Source: Phymatolithon calcareum
Lineage: Eukaryota; Rhodophyta; Florideophyceae; Hapalidiales
Assembly (NCBI GenBank): GCA_977006965.1
Contig: OZ345353.1
Coordinates: 2,666,001 to 2,730,000, forward strand
DNA length: 64,000 nt
Direction of reading: 5' to 3'
Shown here: piece by piece, positions 41,298 to 51,121 of the stretch
Numbering within the stretch: the stretch's first letter is position 1
Layout: every line of letters starts with the position of its first letter
Position numbers and translations under genes: made by a program
Notes under the pieces: model-generated
What the model saw: only the letters and a program-made list of their open reading frames with translations
What the model was told of the DNA's origin: nothing
Databases searched by the model: none

Positions 41298-42349
41298 CAG
41301 TTTTTCGCAAGTGATTTTAGGTGCACTCTCACTAGCTTGATTGAAAAACCGGGGCGCTTCAAGGTTGACGACCTTGACGATTGGGGACGCCTTTCGAATA
41401 GCATGAAATAGCTTGGGGGGATTACATTAACATCTGCCCCTCCATCAGCCATGACCACTGACTCAATAGCGCCTTTGCAAAACGTGGCAGTGAAGAGAGT
41501 AGAGTGGTTGTCGAAAGCGTCTGCACCCAGGCGCATCAACTCTCCGCCTTTTCCATTGCCGCCATTTTTAAATCTTCCGGCGCGCTGCTTCCTCTTATGG
41601 TACTCCTCGATGAGAACCTTTTTCTTATGCTCGGGAGTGTCCTTGCAATCTTTTAAGAAGTGTTTCATCTTACAATCGGGGTTTGGACACGACGGTAGCG
41701 TCTTCTTCGTTGCTGGGGGCGCTGTGTCACCGAAGTCATTACCGGAGTCAATCACCCGAGCGAACTCGCTGCGCTTTCTGCCACGGCGAATTCGGTACCT
41801 CCCGCGACGGGTCCTTCGGCTCCCACCACCTCTGGGGTCGGCACGACGCTCGCTTTCATCGGTGTCTGAAGAATCACTATCGAATCCAGGCTTGGCCTTC
41901 ACGTAGACGTCTGCGTCCTCTATAGCCTTTGCCCGAGTGACGACCTCTTGCATAAACTTCTGAAAGTCCTTTCGGTGGAGGCCCTCATGTTTGCGTGATC
42001 GAACGACGAGTTTCATTTTGTCTTTGAGGGCGGACGGCTTGAGACGGTCCATCATGTGTCCGATAGCAATGTGTGGGCGCTTCTCGGGAATGTCTGTGTA
42101 GCCATAGGTTTCCAACTTCTTCTCATATTCGGAAACGAGAGACCAAACTCGAGTCTCTGCGTCTTTGATGAGCATGTCCATGCGGACGCTTTTGACGACT
42201 TTGTAAAAGACGTCGAGCTTGGCGTCATCAAAATCCACCTTGGAGCGCTCCTCCACACATAATTTCAACTGAGCCTCAGTAGCGGAGGTCCATGTGTCAC
42301 ACGTGACCCATTTTGCCCGCCAAATAGTCTTCAACTGAAAGTCATCCAA
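41297..42349 (-). CDS. Gypsy-3 gag, zinc knuckle and protease
   Basis: A 350-codon frame. It contains a helical capsid-like part (KLETYGYTDIPEKRPHIAIG), an Arg-rich stretch (RRTRRGRYRIRRGRKR) and a zinc knuckle CPNPDCKMKHFLKDC (spacing C-4-C-3-H-4-C). The protease active site is VVMADGGADVNVIPP. DGG replaces the normal D[ST]G. Gypsy-2 has ADGGSD at the same place, so this is a clade feature and not a single mutation. The frame then shifts before LNVELYIRHG-like sequence. Confidence 0.75.
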   Translation of the reverse strand: MDDFQLKTIWRAKWVTCDTWTSATEAQLKLCVEERSKVDFDDAKLDVFYKVVKSVRMDMLIKDAETRVWSLVSEYEKKLETYGYTDIPEKRPHIAIGHMMDRLKPSALKDKMKLVVRSRKHEGLHRKDFQKFMQEVVTRAKAIEDADVYVKAKPGFDSDSSDTDESERRADPRGGGSRRTRRGRYRIRRGRKRSEFARVIDSGNDFGDTAPPATKKTLPSCPNPDCKMKHFLKDCKDTPEHKKKVLIEEYHKRKQRAGRFKNGGNGKGGELMRLGADAFDNHSTLFTATFCKGAIESVVMADGGADVNVIPPSYFMLFERRPQSSRSSTLKRPGFSIKLVRVHLKSLAKN

Positions 42350-42609
42350 AGAATTACGGTAGGAGTAGCCGTTATGTTTACGCCAGGTTCCTTATTCTTG
42401 TCATTAATCTTGTTCTCATATACCTGGCGTTTCTTTTTGAATTCGACGAAAACGGTGGTCGTTGACCCTTGTAAACGAGGTGCTTCTAGAGTTTCGGCAA
42501 TTGTTTGACGAACAACGTCCGTATTATTGGAGTTACCACTGCCGGAGGCAGAAGCAGCAGTTGCACCCGAGCGGGTGCTGCGTCCTTCATTCGTTCTTCC
42601 GTTCGCCAT
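42331..42609 (-). pseudogene. Gypsy-3 gag N-terminus, separated by a frameshift
   Basis: ATG at 42609 (MANGRTNEGRSTRSGATAAS). It runs to TPTVIL, where the frame changes to that of the next gag part (MDDFQLKTIW) at about 42345. It resembles the start of gypsy-1/2 gag only in charge and in a KKKRQVYENK stretch comparable to RERYENEV. Confidence 0.6.
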
Positions 42610-43153
42610 GTCTACGAATCTTACTCCCACGAAGTTAAATCGCGAAAGTAATTACTGTGACGCCTCGCGGGTCAGCACGATCGAAGCGCTAGCGGGGAGA
42701 GAAAAAGGATTTCCAGCCGAGGGGCTGGAACGGAAAATATTGGCGATGTCGCAAAGGGAGCTGTGCTGTTCTCGCTAGTGCGATGCCTTTTTTGTTCTAC
42801 CTGCAAGCCGCGCCTCTCCTAAGTACGTCTACTCTGTGGGGCGCGCAGTCAGCTTGCTCAGGGAGCGAGGCAACCCATCGGCGCGATGACTTGTCCCTCG
42901 GACGAGAGATCATCTAGCAGCTTCGATGAGCACATGTCATAAAGTACTCTAACATTAGCGCGGCACTGTAACCGGCGCAGGGTAGTGAGAAAGTATGGTA
43001 TACGTAAATGGCGCTCGCACGACCACGGGTCGGAGCGCCTCATCTTGCGGAACGTGTAGATCGAAAACTCTAACACATGCGTACAGTACTATTAATCGCC
43101 ACACGGCGATTAACGCATTACAGAAAATGAAGGCTAAGGCTTAGCGCGTTACA
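42610..43153 (-). repeat. Gypsy-3 5' LTR and leader
   Basis: Begins TGTAACGCG at 43153 and reaches to the gag ATG. It contains the hairpin TAATCGCC-ACAC-GGCGATTA at 43094-43113. The LTR end cannot be placed, because the second LTR is missing. Confidence 0.55.
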
Positions 43154-43414
43154 CGAGCAGAACGCGCGGGTCGTCGCTGGTACGGGTCAGTGCGACGGCA
43201 ACCACAGCGTCGCTTCACCCTTTCGCGTCGTTCGACTTACTGAGTCCCACCCACGAGACTTTGCCCCGGGCCGGTCAGCAGCAAGTTTGTACGAGAGTGA
43301 GTAGAATTTAAGGAAACGAGTGCTGGATAGAAGCTCGCGCGATACGACAGAGCCTCCAATATCAGACGAAGCAGAGACTTCAACCCTTATTAGATCTGGT
43401 ATGGACTCATCCAT
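43154..43414 (-). pseudogene. Nudix hydrolase pseudogene fragment
   Basis: This repeats the first third of the gene at 26807-27454 (ATG at 43414). A 1-bp loss in GCGTCCGCTTCA puts the frame out after TTRKGEA. The Nudix box and everything after it are absent, because block B begins here. Confidence 0.9.
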
Positions 43415-43960
43415 CGTTACCAAATGGAGAAAACAGAGCGATAACTCATGGAAAGGAATTGGGGAATTCTACAGGTGGGTTTGGTTAGGGGCCAATAAAT
43501 AATGAGGGTTGATAGCTTTTTCATACGAACACCTTTGGGCGAATTAGTCCAATCAGAGATCATTGAAAGAAACGGTTGTAGTTCTTTGATGTGCAAAGGA
43601 CTTCAATAAAATTTGTTAATTCTGTTTGATTTTTTTAAAAATCAAACAGACCTCTAACCATATTCAAATTTCTCAGTTGTTGCTGAACAACTTCAGGCGC
43701 TCACATTCAGTGTGAGCGATGTTACTGAAGTAAGCATGGAAAGAAAAGTAAATTGCATTCATTGCGCGTATAGGATCCGAGAAGTCGAGTTGAAATTCAA
43801 AGCCCTTATCGTCTTTTTTCACTGAGGAAAGGAAAAACTCTCCTATGAATTTCAAGCGAAAAGAAAAGCGCAGCTCCTGACTGTGTGGAGACACCTATCC
43901 CGTGTGGTCTTGTGGATCTCCTACAACGGGCATCTAGATAGGTATGCCTCTGATGCGTCG

Positions 43961-44238
43961 TGTAGATATGGGACGATACCAAGCGTTCGCCAAGCAAGGA
44001 GCAGAACGACACTTAAGAGGTAACCCATAATTACGGGGCATTTACTTTCGCAATCTGGGAAAAAGACTGGATTGCGTGGATAAGGTAATTGATAGATTTA
44101 GGGTATTGTAAAAGGCTATAAAAGCCAGCCCTTCCAGCCTCTCATTGAGAGGGAGAGGCATCGGGCTTTTTAGAAGCATGTGTTGTGATTAAGGACTGTC
44201 TCCCCTCAGTTCTTTTGCAGGGCTTGTGGGCGTCTAAA
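43961..44238 (+). repeat. Gypsy-1 5' LTR
   Basis: Contains the TATA box GGCTATAAAAGCC at 44113-44125, about 125 bp before its end. It starts with the same TGTAGATATGGG as gypsy-2. Confidence 0.92.
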
Positions 44239-44309
44239 GAAATTTCTTCGGTTGTTTCCCCCGCGGGGATATATCAGACAAAGCCTAGCAGAAGAGGTGA
44301 CAAGGAAAT

Positions 44310-46367
44310 ATGTCGGATCAGAACGAAACCGGTCAACACAATACTGGAAATGGAGATGGAAGCGCATGGAGCGTCTTTGAATCCATCAGGCATCCAGTGT
44401 TGAAGAGCGTGGATCCCGTCAAAGTCTCAGCGTTTTTGCGAGCAAGGGAGCGCTATGAGAATGAGGTAGCTGAGAAAAAGAAGGAAATGCCTTCACTCTC
44501 AAAGGCAAGCTACAAGTTTTCTGCCGATCAAGGGTTTCTACGAATTATGCATTTTCCAGGCGAGCTTGAGAGCGTGGCGCCGGGGAAAGAATTGGCGCAA
44601 TTGACCGCAACCGGTATCGAAAAACGGGTCAAGACCTTGGTGGTCCGAGAAGACTCATCGTCACGATGGTGGCACGGCTACAGGGGAAAGCGCCTCGTAG
44701 TGAAGCGTGTGACACATCTGCTTCTAGAGCAGGATATTGTTGAAATAGCACTCTGCAAGGAATCTGAATGGCCTAAGCCAGGAGAGATCGACAGAGCTAT
44801 TAACAAGGCTGAGCAGGATATTGTTGAATGTCCACTCTGCAAAGAATTTGAATGGTCTTCAATCGAAATGATCCACAGATCCCAAAGCGCATACCAAAAG
44901 TACGCGGGATTTAATTACAAGGTGGATGATTCTGAGCGTGTAAGAATCAAGGGAAAGCTTTGGATTCCAGAAAGCGAGGCAGAAATGCAGCTAAAGATCT
45001 TGGTCGTTGGACATTGCGGACCAGCGGGGCATAGAGCAAAGGAATCTACATACAGCATCATCAAAGAGAACTACAAATGGAAGACTATGGAAATGGACTG
45101 TAAGGAGTTTGTGAGGAGTTGCTTGCATTGTCTTACTGGAAAGACCGGACACAGAATTCCAAGGCCATTGTCCACCACTGTGCATGGCACTCGCCCCAAT
45201 GAAGTCATACATTTTGATTTCCTATACATGGGCCCGGGTGTTGAGGAGCACAAATATATACTCGTGATCCGAGACGATCTCTCATCGTATCTGTGGCTTT
45301 GTCCGGCACAAGCAGCAACGGCTGAGGTCGCGGCAACGGAGCTGGCTCGTTGGATACGGACATTCACCATCATGGAGATGTGGGTGAGCGATCAAGGGTC
45401 GCATTTCAAAAACGAAGTCATGAAAGAACTGGCCAAGGAGCACCGTATTAAGCATATCTTCACGGTTGCGTATTCCCCGTGGGTGAACGGTACGGTGGAG
45501 AGCTGTATGAAAACTGTTCAGGCAGCTTATCGCTGTTTACAATCGGAGCTGAAACTGGGGCCCCAAGATTGGCCTACAGTAATCGGCATGATAATGACAG
45601 CTCTTAATGAAGCTCCACTCAAGCGACTGGGAAGTGCTGAGGATGGGACTTTTCGAACCCCTTTGGAGGTTATGACTGGAATCAAGCCGGCAAGGGCAAT
45701 GCTGCATTCAACAGCAATTGGAAAATCCAATGCCAAAGTGAGGAACCTAGAGAAAATCCGAACAATGCAGATATTGGACATTGCTGGTTTGCAAAAGCAG
45801 TTTGATGGACTGCACAAGGACGTGGCGGAGCGAGTCACTGAAAACCGTGCGAAAAACATCAAGTCGCATAACAAGAAAACGAACTTCGTGGTGCCTAAAT
45901 TTGAAAAGGGTGATTTTGTCTTGGGAAGACGTGCGCAAGACAAAGGCCACAAGCAATCGTATCGATGGGTCGGACCGCGCCGAATTACCAAAGTGGTCAG
46001 TGAGCTGATCCATGAGGTAGAGCAAATGTTAACTCAAAAAGTTGAGAAAGTACATGCGGCACGCTTACAGCTGTATCGAGCAGGAATGGACGGGGCAAAA
46101 GTATCCAAGGAACTGTTATCGCATACGGAGTGCAGCGAGGCAAAATACGAAATCGTGGAAGAAGTAATCGACGTATCAGGGAACGAAAGTGATGGGATAT
46201 TTGTTCAGGTTAAATGGTTGGGATTGCCGGATCGTAGAGATTGGACGTGGCACCCAATCAAAGATATCCATGAAGATATTCCGGACAAGGTTGAAGAATT
46301 TTTGAAGACTACTAAGAAGAAGCGCGCTGTCAAGCAAGCTCGCGAACAGATTGGTCTGTCCCTGTAA
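44310..46367 (+). CDS. Gypsy-1 in-frame gag-integrase-chromodomain fusion
   Basis: 685 codons without a stop. Residues 1 to about 118 match the gag N-terminus of gypsy-2 (HPVLKSVDPVKVSAFL, KKKEMPSLSKASYK, VVREDS). They are joined directly to the sequence after RNase H (RWWHGYRGKRLVVKRVTHLL). The gypsy-2 sequence shows about 2.7 kb missing between these points, with the word GACTC at both edges. The integrase is complete: zinc site GHCGPAGH ... CLHC, catalytic Asp in HFDFLYMG, Asp in VSDQGSHF, and Glu in GTVESCMK 35 residues later. A chromodomain lies at about 612-665 (YEIVEEVID ... VQVKWLGL ... DWTWHP), which in such elements can guide integration to modified chromatin. The intact frame and matching LTRs suggest recent mobilisation with RT supplied elsewhere. 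Confidence 0.9.
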   Translation: MSDQNETGQHNTGNGDGSAWSVFESIRHPVLKSVDPVKVSAFLRARERYENEVAEKKKEMPSLSKASYKFSADQGFLRIMHFPGELESVAPGKELAQLTATGIEKRVKTLVVREDSSSRWWHGYRGKRLVVKRVTHLLLEQDIVEIALCKESEWPKPGEIDRAINKAEQDIVECPLCKEFEWSSIEMIHRSQSAYQKYAGFNYKVDDSERVRIKGKLWIPESEAEMQLKILVVGHCGPAGHRAKESTYSIIKENYKWKTMEMDCKEFVRSCLHCLTGKTGHRIPRPLSTTVHGTRPNEVIHFDFLYMGPGVEEHKYILVIRDDLSSYLWLCPAQAATAEVAATELARWIRTFTIMEMWVSDQGSHFKNEVMKELAKEHRIKHIFTVAYSPWVNGTVESCMKTVQAAYRCLQSELKLGPQDWPTVIGMIMTALNEAPLKRLGSAEDGTFRTPLEVMTGIKPARAMLHSTAIGKSNAKVRNLEKIRTMQILDIAGLQKQFDGLHKDVAERVTENRAKNIKSHNKKTNFVVPKFEKGDFVLGRRAQDKGHKQSYRWVGPRRITKVVSELIHEVEQMLTQKVEKVHAARLQLYRAGMDGAKVSKELLSHTECSEAKYEIVEEVIDVSGNESDGIFVQVKWLGLPDRRDWTWHPIKDIHEDIPDKVEEFLKTTKKKRAVKQAREQIGLSL

Positions 46368-46397
46368 ATGCCTCTGCTAAGCAGAGCCATGGGGCAC

Positions 46398-46675
46398 TGT
46401 AGATATGGGACGATACCAAGCGTTCGCCAAGCAAGGAGCAGAACGACACTTAAGAGGTAACCCATAATTACGGGGCATTTACTTTCGCAATCTGGGAAAA
46501 AGACTGGATTGCGTGGATAAGGTAATTGATAGATTTAGGGTATTGTAAAAGGCTATAAAAGCCAGCCCTTCCAGCCTCTCATTGAGAGGGAGAGGCATCG
46601 GGCTTTTTAGAAGCATGTGTTGTGATTAAGGACTGTCTCCCCTCAGTTCTTTTGCAGGGCTTGTGGGCGTCTAAA
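46398..46675 (+). repeat. Gypsy-1 3' LTR
   Basis: Same length and, by eye, same sequence as 43961-44238. It is preceded by CCATGGGGCAC, a weak purine stretch. Confidence 0.92.
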
Positions 46676-46679
46676 GTCG

Positions 46680-48216
46680 CATTGTAAGGATCGTGGTCCA
46701 AGTTTCGTCCATTGCACTCTCGAGGTCGGCAAACTATTGGGAATTCGCGCTTGACAATGTTGGCTTCCCTGATATTTGATTTTTTAATCCCTCCAGTTAG
46801 CGGTACATCTGGGGAACATGGGATTCTCAAAGCTACTGGGCTGGGGGTCGCACTTCACAGCTCACGACATCGTATCACTTGTAGATCTAGCAACTACAGC
46901 GATACACACCTACAAGTGGGTGCCCTGCGTTCCATATGCCCTCTGCCTTAGATTATTTCGTCTGTCGGGTCCGCCAGTTATGGCGCTGTGACACTTGGGG
47001 GCGACCTCCCGACGTGATCGTTCTCGCAGATCCTACCTCGACCGTTCGCTGCCAGTGGCTATGTTAGCCTTCTTGATTCAGTAGTGAACGAGCTCACCTG
47101 TGTAAGCCAATCATCTGTTCGACAACTTGAGACAGAGATACTGCGATGACGAATAGCCAGCAGGATTGTACACGTGGCGCCCAGTCACGAAAGAAAAAGC
47201 GCCTCCTGCTGTCCCTACACATTCTGTGTTGCTGTCATGTGAATGAAAGACACAGCGTCGCAGACGAAAAGCAGTGGCGGCGGTATTTATACACCCTGAA
47301 GGAACATTAACTTCAACAGGTTTTTCGAACAGGAGTCACAATCGTCATCGCATGTGTGCACACCTTGTGAATTAGCCGTCTAACTTATCTTCTTTCTATA
47401 AGAAGGAGGCTTTTGCTACGAAACACGAAAACACGGATAGAAAAATGAAGAGCGTACAGGAGCGCAAAACGAATGTACACTTATCGGTCGCCTTCTTGAA
47501 GAATCTGTTGGGAGGGCCTGGGGTGTGCATAGCTCTTGTACATATGGACTAAAGAAAAGCTCACTGATCCCGGTGCTTTTGCTAAAAGCCATCACGCCTT
47601 TGCCACGTGCTCATCAAGGGAAATATGAAGCTCTGTGCGGTACATGGAGTTATTTTCTTCATGAACAGAAGTATAATGGGGTTGGAGTTTTCTGCAAACC
47701 GAGGGCGAGATGAAAATATTTAAATCCATCCACTTGCTCAGCTAGTTCCAGCTTCTCATGTTTCCAGACAAGACAATCAGCTGTGCTGACGTTCTGAATG
47801 TCCTGATGGACTCTACTTCTCTACTCAAGGTGGTGTGACGCATAGGAAATATCTTCGCTTCTGAACATGATCCAGCAGATGGAGTAAGTCAGACAGCTTT
47901 GGTGCAACTTCGTTGGGGCTTTGTAGTGGAGCTTGCAATGTGCGCAATAGACCTCACAAGTTTCTCATCGCATTGAAGAAATATTTGAACAAAGTGACCG
48001 TGAACAGGGATGCTTGAAGGAGAGTGGTATTCCGGTTGTTAATTAACCATTCAAAGCTCTATATATATCCAACTGAGCACTTGTGCGCTAGTCGCAGGAA
48101 TTTATTGATGACTGCACGCAAATCTGTGCATGCCCTTCTTTCATCACATGGTGTTATCACTTCCAGCTCATCAACTCAGACAAATAGCATGCAGCCAGGA
48201 TGACGCTTAAATCTTC
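46680..48216. other. Non-coding, block B copy of 28505-30040
   Basis: Almost identical to block A. No supported frame. Confidence 0.5.
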
Positions 48217-48651
48217 TTACTTCAGGAAAGAATCAACTACAACGTCTACAGTTTCCTCGCCTCTGCTCTCTGTAACTTCTGCAGCCAAGCAACACTCAGA
48301 CGATGCCGCAGTATCTGACTTCGAAGTAGGAATTCCATCTTTTGCAGCACATGGTGTTTGAACTTCATTTTCAAGTTTGTTGAGCTTTTCATAAAGCTCT
48401 GCTCGGCGTCGAACTAGAATATCCAGCTCACGGTTAAGGGTAACCCACCGTTCTTGCTCCTCGCGTAAGCGAGCCCCAGCTTCCGGTCCGGAAGCTGCAA
48501 TGCATCCATCCTCGACTGAACCATGCCCTGCGGCTCGCTCGCGAGCGCGAACGGCGAGAATTCCTCGCCGAACTGCGCGCTCTCGCTCCTTCGACATTCT
48601 GCCGATCACGTACTGTCGCAACCGAACGGCCTTCTTGGACACCCGGCCCAT
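48217..48651 (-). CDS. Small basic coiled-coil protein, MGRVxKK family, copy 3
   Basis: The block B twin of 30041-30475. The 144-residue product is the same as far as I can read; the few base changes seen are silent or lie outside the frame. The upstream flank differs slightly: a few bases are deleted about 15 bp before the ATG. The basic N-terminus and coiled coil are as in copy 2. Both twins remain open while other genes in the duplication (Nudix, D1, D2) have decayed in B. That may reflect the younger age of this segment or selection. Function is unknown. Confidence 0.68.
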   Translation of the reverse strand: MGRVSKKAVRLRQYVIGRMSKERERAVRRGILAVRARERAAGHGSVEDGCIAASGPEAGARLREEQERWVTLNRELDILVRRRAELYEKLNKLENEVQTPCAAKDGIPTSKSDTAASSECCLAAEVTESRGEETVDVVVDSFLK

Positions 48652-49188
48652 AGCTCGAATGCAGTTTTACAACACAACCCCGAACGTAATACCACACCAG
48701 CGTCAAGCCAGTTGGCTACACTAGACCGTTGGGCGTGAGACGAAAACATTAAATAAATTTTACGTAAAGTGATGTGTTGGCAGATATTTTCCGAATATCA
48801 ATATTTTAATCTTATAATTTTAACAATATCGGCAGACGAGCTTTTCCTCATGATTCCGTATTTAGCAGATTCGGAATTTAGGGCAAATTCGACCTTCTTG
48901 TTTTCAGCTCGCAAGTGCGAATATCTGAACTCTAGTTCAAGCGGCAAGTCTGACGACAATACACAGCATCTGCGTTGTGTAAGGAACACTAAAATCAATC
49001 TGTAGTCAAGGAAGACTTCCTATTTGTCGTCATTGTTTCAGCCAAAACACTATGGACAGGGCTATAAACAATACATACTCCACCAACGTCCTATATTGGC
49101 GTAGTTCCTCCGATTTTGTAGAAGTATTAAATTTCCTCTTACAAGACTTGCAGGACGTCTTGGCGAAAACAGCAAGACAGTGATTTGA

Positions 49189-49494
49189 GATTGGGAACGG
49201 TCAGATTTGGTTCGGTTTGCTACTCAATTCCCTAGAAAAGAAAAGACAGGGTACTTTAAGGAGAGACTTTCAGAACACCAGAAGCATTTCAATCTCTCAG
49301 CCTGGGAAGAGACAAAGAAGGAAGCCGAGACTGGTCTTCTATGTTTGAGAGAAACAGCACAACTTCCAAGGCACCAAGCACCAGTTGTCTGCAATATTCT
49401 AAAAAGAGTAAGAGAATATGATAATTTCCTCGACCTAAACGCGACGTATGTCGATAAGAAGGTGCTTGAGCATAAACTTTACAAAAATATTTGA
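49189..49494 (+). CDS. Hypothetical ORF without ATG, about 100 residues
   Basis: After an upstream stop the frame reads DLVRFATQFPRKEKTGYFKE, NLSAWEETKKEAETGLLCLR, VVCNILKRVREYDNFLDLNA and KKVLEHKLYKNI, ending in TGA. There is no ATG near the start, so it would have to be an exon or a relic. The block A copy is frameshifted. No family is recognised. Confidence 0.3.
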   Translation, partial: DWERSDLVRFATQFPRKEKTGYFKERLSEHQKHFNLSAWEETKKEAETGLLCLRETAQLPRHQAPVVCNILKRVREYDNFLDLNATYVDKKVLEHKLYKNI

Positions 49495-49764
49495 AAAAAA
49501 CTCCAGTCGAAAATCAACTGCCAAGTCCCCAGTTATTTTTCAGCGAAAAATGAACAGGCGGAGAACATAGATGTAACGGGTGGAGAAGGTTTCTTTAGTT
49601 GACGTTTCCCCAGGAAATCAAAGTGGCATACAGTTGGGACACGACAGATCGAATTTGCTGGTGACAGGAATTGAATGCAATTTTTTTCCATTATGAACTG
49701 GTCTATGAGCCGGCAGAGGCTGGTCCAAAATTCAAAACTTTGGAGAATTTGAAATAAATGTAGA

Positions 49765-50148
49765 CGCGAAGCGGGGGCAGAGCTGGAACTCGAAACGCTG
49801 GACCGCATGCGAAAATCGAGCACATCAACCGATATCCAAGACAGGAGTGTCCTCCGACTAGCCTGGGAACAGCAAGAAGAACGCCGCGCTAGGAAAATTG
49901 CATTTGCCAAGAATGGTCTACCGCACCAAGCAGTGAGGATGAAAGAAAGCAGGCACAGAATTCTCTGTGCAAAATGGTTTGTAGGTCAATTTCCAAGAAA
50001 TCCTCCGAAGTTAATAGAAGAAATGGGCAGTCAAGGAGCACGGGCAGTTAGAATATTGAAGAGCATTCTGAGGAAGCCAACATGGACCCCCGCAGAGGAG
50101 ACCAACGTGGCCCGAGCCATCGACGTGATACTAAGTAACTCTGATTAA
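49765..50148 (+). pseudogene. Open C-terminal coding part of the retrocopy
   Basis: Reads REAGAELELETLDRMRKS, then RLAWEQQEERRARKIAFAKN, RILCAKWFVGQFPRN, KLIEEMGSQGARAVRILKSI and TPAEETNVARAIDVIL before the stop. It is helical and charged. Family not recognised; it may be the C-terminus of an element protein or a host mRNA. The 5' part was lost on insertion. Confidence 0.5.
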
Positions 50149-50245
50149 GGAACCGAAATTTCGAGTGTAGTAGAATGCTAAGAAAGGTGCCGACTTTCCT
50201 CACGTTGGGATACATGGTACCTTCTCAATAAATCCACTTAATTAC
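49765..50245 (+). mobile_element. 5'-truncated, tail-less retrocopy with 14-bp target duplication
   Basis: A 481-bp insertion between two copies of GAAATAAATGTAGA (49751-49764, 50246-50259); block A has a single related copy. The insert opens in the middle of a frame that continues for 128 codons to TAA. A 3' UTR follows, and an AATAAA at 50227-50232 lies 13 bp before the end of the insert. That is where an mRNA would be cleaved, but no poly(A) tail is present. Confidence 0.72.
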
Positions 50246-50917
50246 GAAATAAATGTAGATAGCTATACCTGTGGTCGTGCATATATCGCCCTCAGGGCTC
50301 CCATAGTGTCCTGAATACAGCGTGGCTGAGAACGTGAAAATCCTTCTTGTTTGTTTGTTTGTTTATTGCAGGTTATTCGAATTGCACAAAGTGTACATTA
50401 TTCAACATCTAGTGTCTATTTTACGGAAATTTTCCCTCAATTGAGGGAAGAGATTCATTTAATTTTTTGCTCATGAAACTTACTCGCTATCAAGCGCATC
50501 AACAGCGCCAAGCTCATAGATGTCTTCAGCATGCTTAGTGAAGCAGTTCCTTAAAGTAGAAATGTCGCAAATGTATATTGTGGCACTATCAAGCGTATTA
50601 CATTGTGAGAACACTATGGTCGAAGTCTTGCATTTTCAAACTCTGCAGCTGTTGTGCACAACAAAAGTAGTCATCATGACCTCTGAAACTATCCTTTTAC
50701 GTTTCTTAGGGGTAACGTGGCGTCCAAAACTGCTCTCGAATGCAAACGTACGCTCTGGCGAAACTGAACGTCGACAAGTAATGCGCGTGTCAAATGCTCT
50801 CGATGAGTTGCTCTCCCGGCACTTCACAAAACCTTCACTGCATCATGTGCTAATGACACTCTGCATGGTCACCAGAGAATAACAGCTAGCTAGCAACCTA
50901 GAAAATCACCAGAAGAG

Positions 50918-51121
50918 TTAGATGACCCCTATGAACTGTAGGCGCACTCGTTGCATCTCTGCAGAGTCAGCACTCACTAAGTATGAATCCACACATGCAA
51001 TGCGCCTTATACCGGCATACGCGGCCATAAGACAGCACAGAACTTCCATTCCGTAGGCCATCTCGCCTTCATAATCTCTTTGACACAGTGTGCTTTCAAT
51101 GGTAATTCGTGGGATCGACAT
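50918..51121 (-). pseudogene. Transposase relic, PiggyBac/DDE_Tnp_1_7-like
   Basis: Reads MAYGMEVLCCLMAAYAGIRR, then IACVDSYLVSADSAEMQRVR and LQFIGVI before a stop. The pattern xxxDSYxxSxxxAExLxxxGLxFIGV is typical, as I recall, of PiggyBac-like transposases around the second catalytic Asp. Upstream minus-strand frames (51260-51390) include AFWRSTRP, compatible with a YWS-type motif. The frames are broken. Confidence 0.35.

Larger units (their letters stand above)
38651..43153 (-). mobile_element. Gypsy-3: Ty3/gypsy retrotransposon, 3'-truncated
   Basis: Minus strand. The 5' LTR/leader begins at 43153 with TGTAACGCG, exactly at the edge of duplication block B. Order: gag start (ATG 42609), CCHC knuckle and protease (to 41297), RT-RNase H (41297-39075), integrase zinc and catalytic parts (39074-38651). 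The integrase is lost after TTAYSPWANG, where the plus-strand LTR-like fragment begins. No 3' LTR was found. The sequence relates most closely to gypsy-1 and gypsy-2 in this window but has a different LTR. Confidence 0.85.
43961..46675 (+). mobile_element. Gypsy-1: young, internally deleted Ty3/gypsy element
   Basis: 2715 bp with two 278-bp LTRs (43961-44238, 46398-46675) that look identical by eye. It is flanked by GTCG at 43957-43960 and 46676-46679; block A shows the empty site at about 28501. LTR ends are TGTAGATATGGG and GTCTAAA, so the 3' terminus is not the usual CA. One ORF joins gag to integrase; protease, RT and RNase H are missing. It is non-autonomous but recently mobile. Confidence 0.93.
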
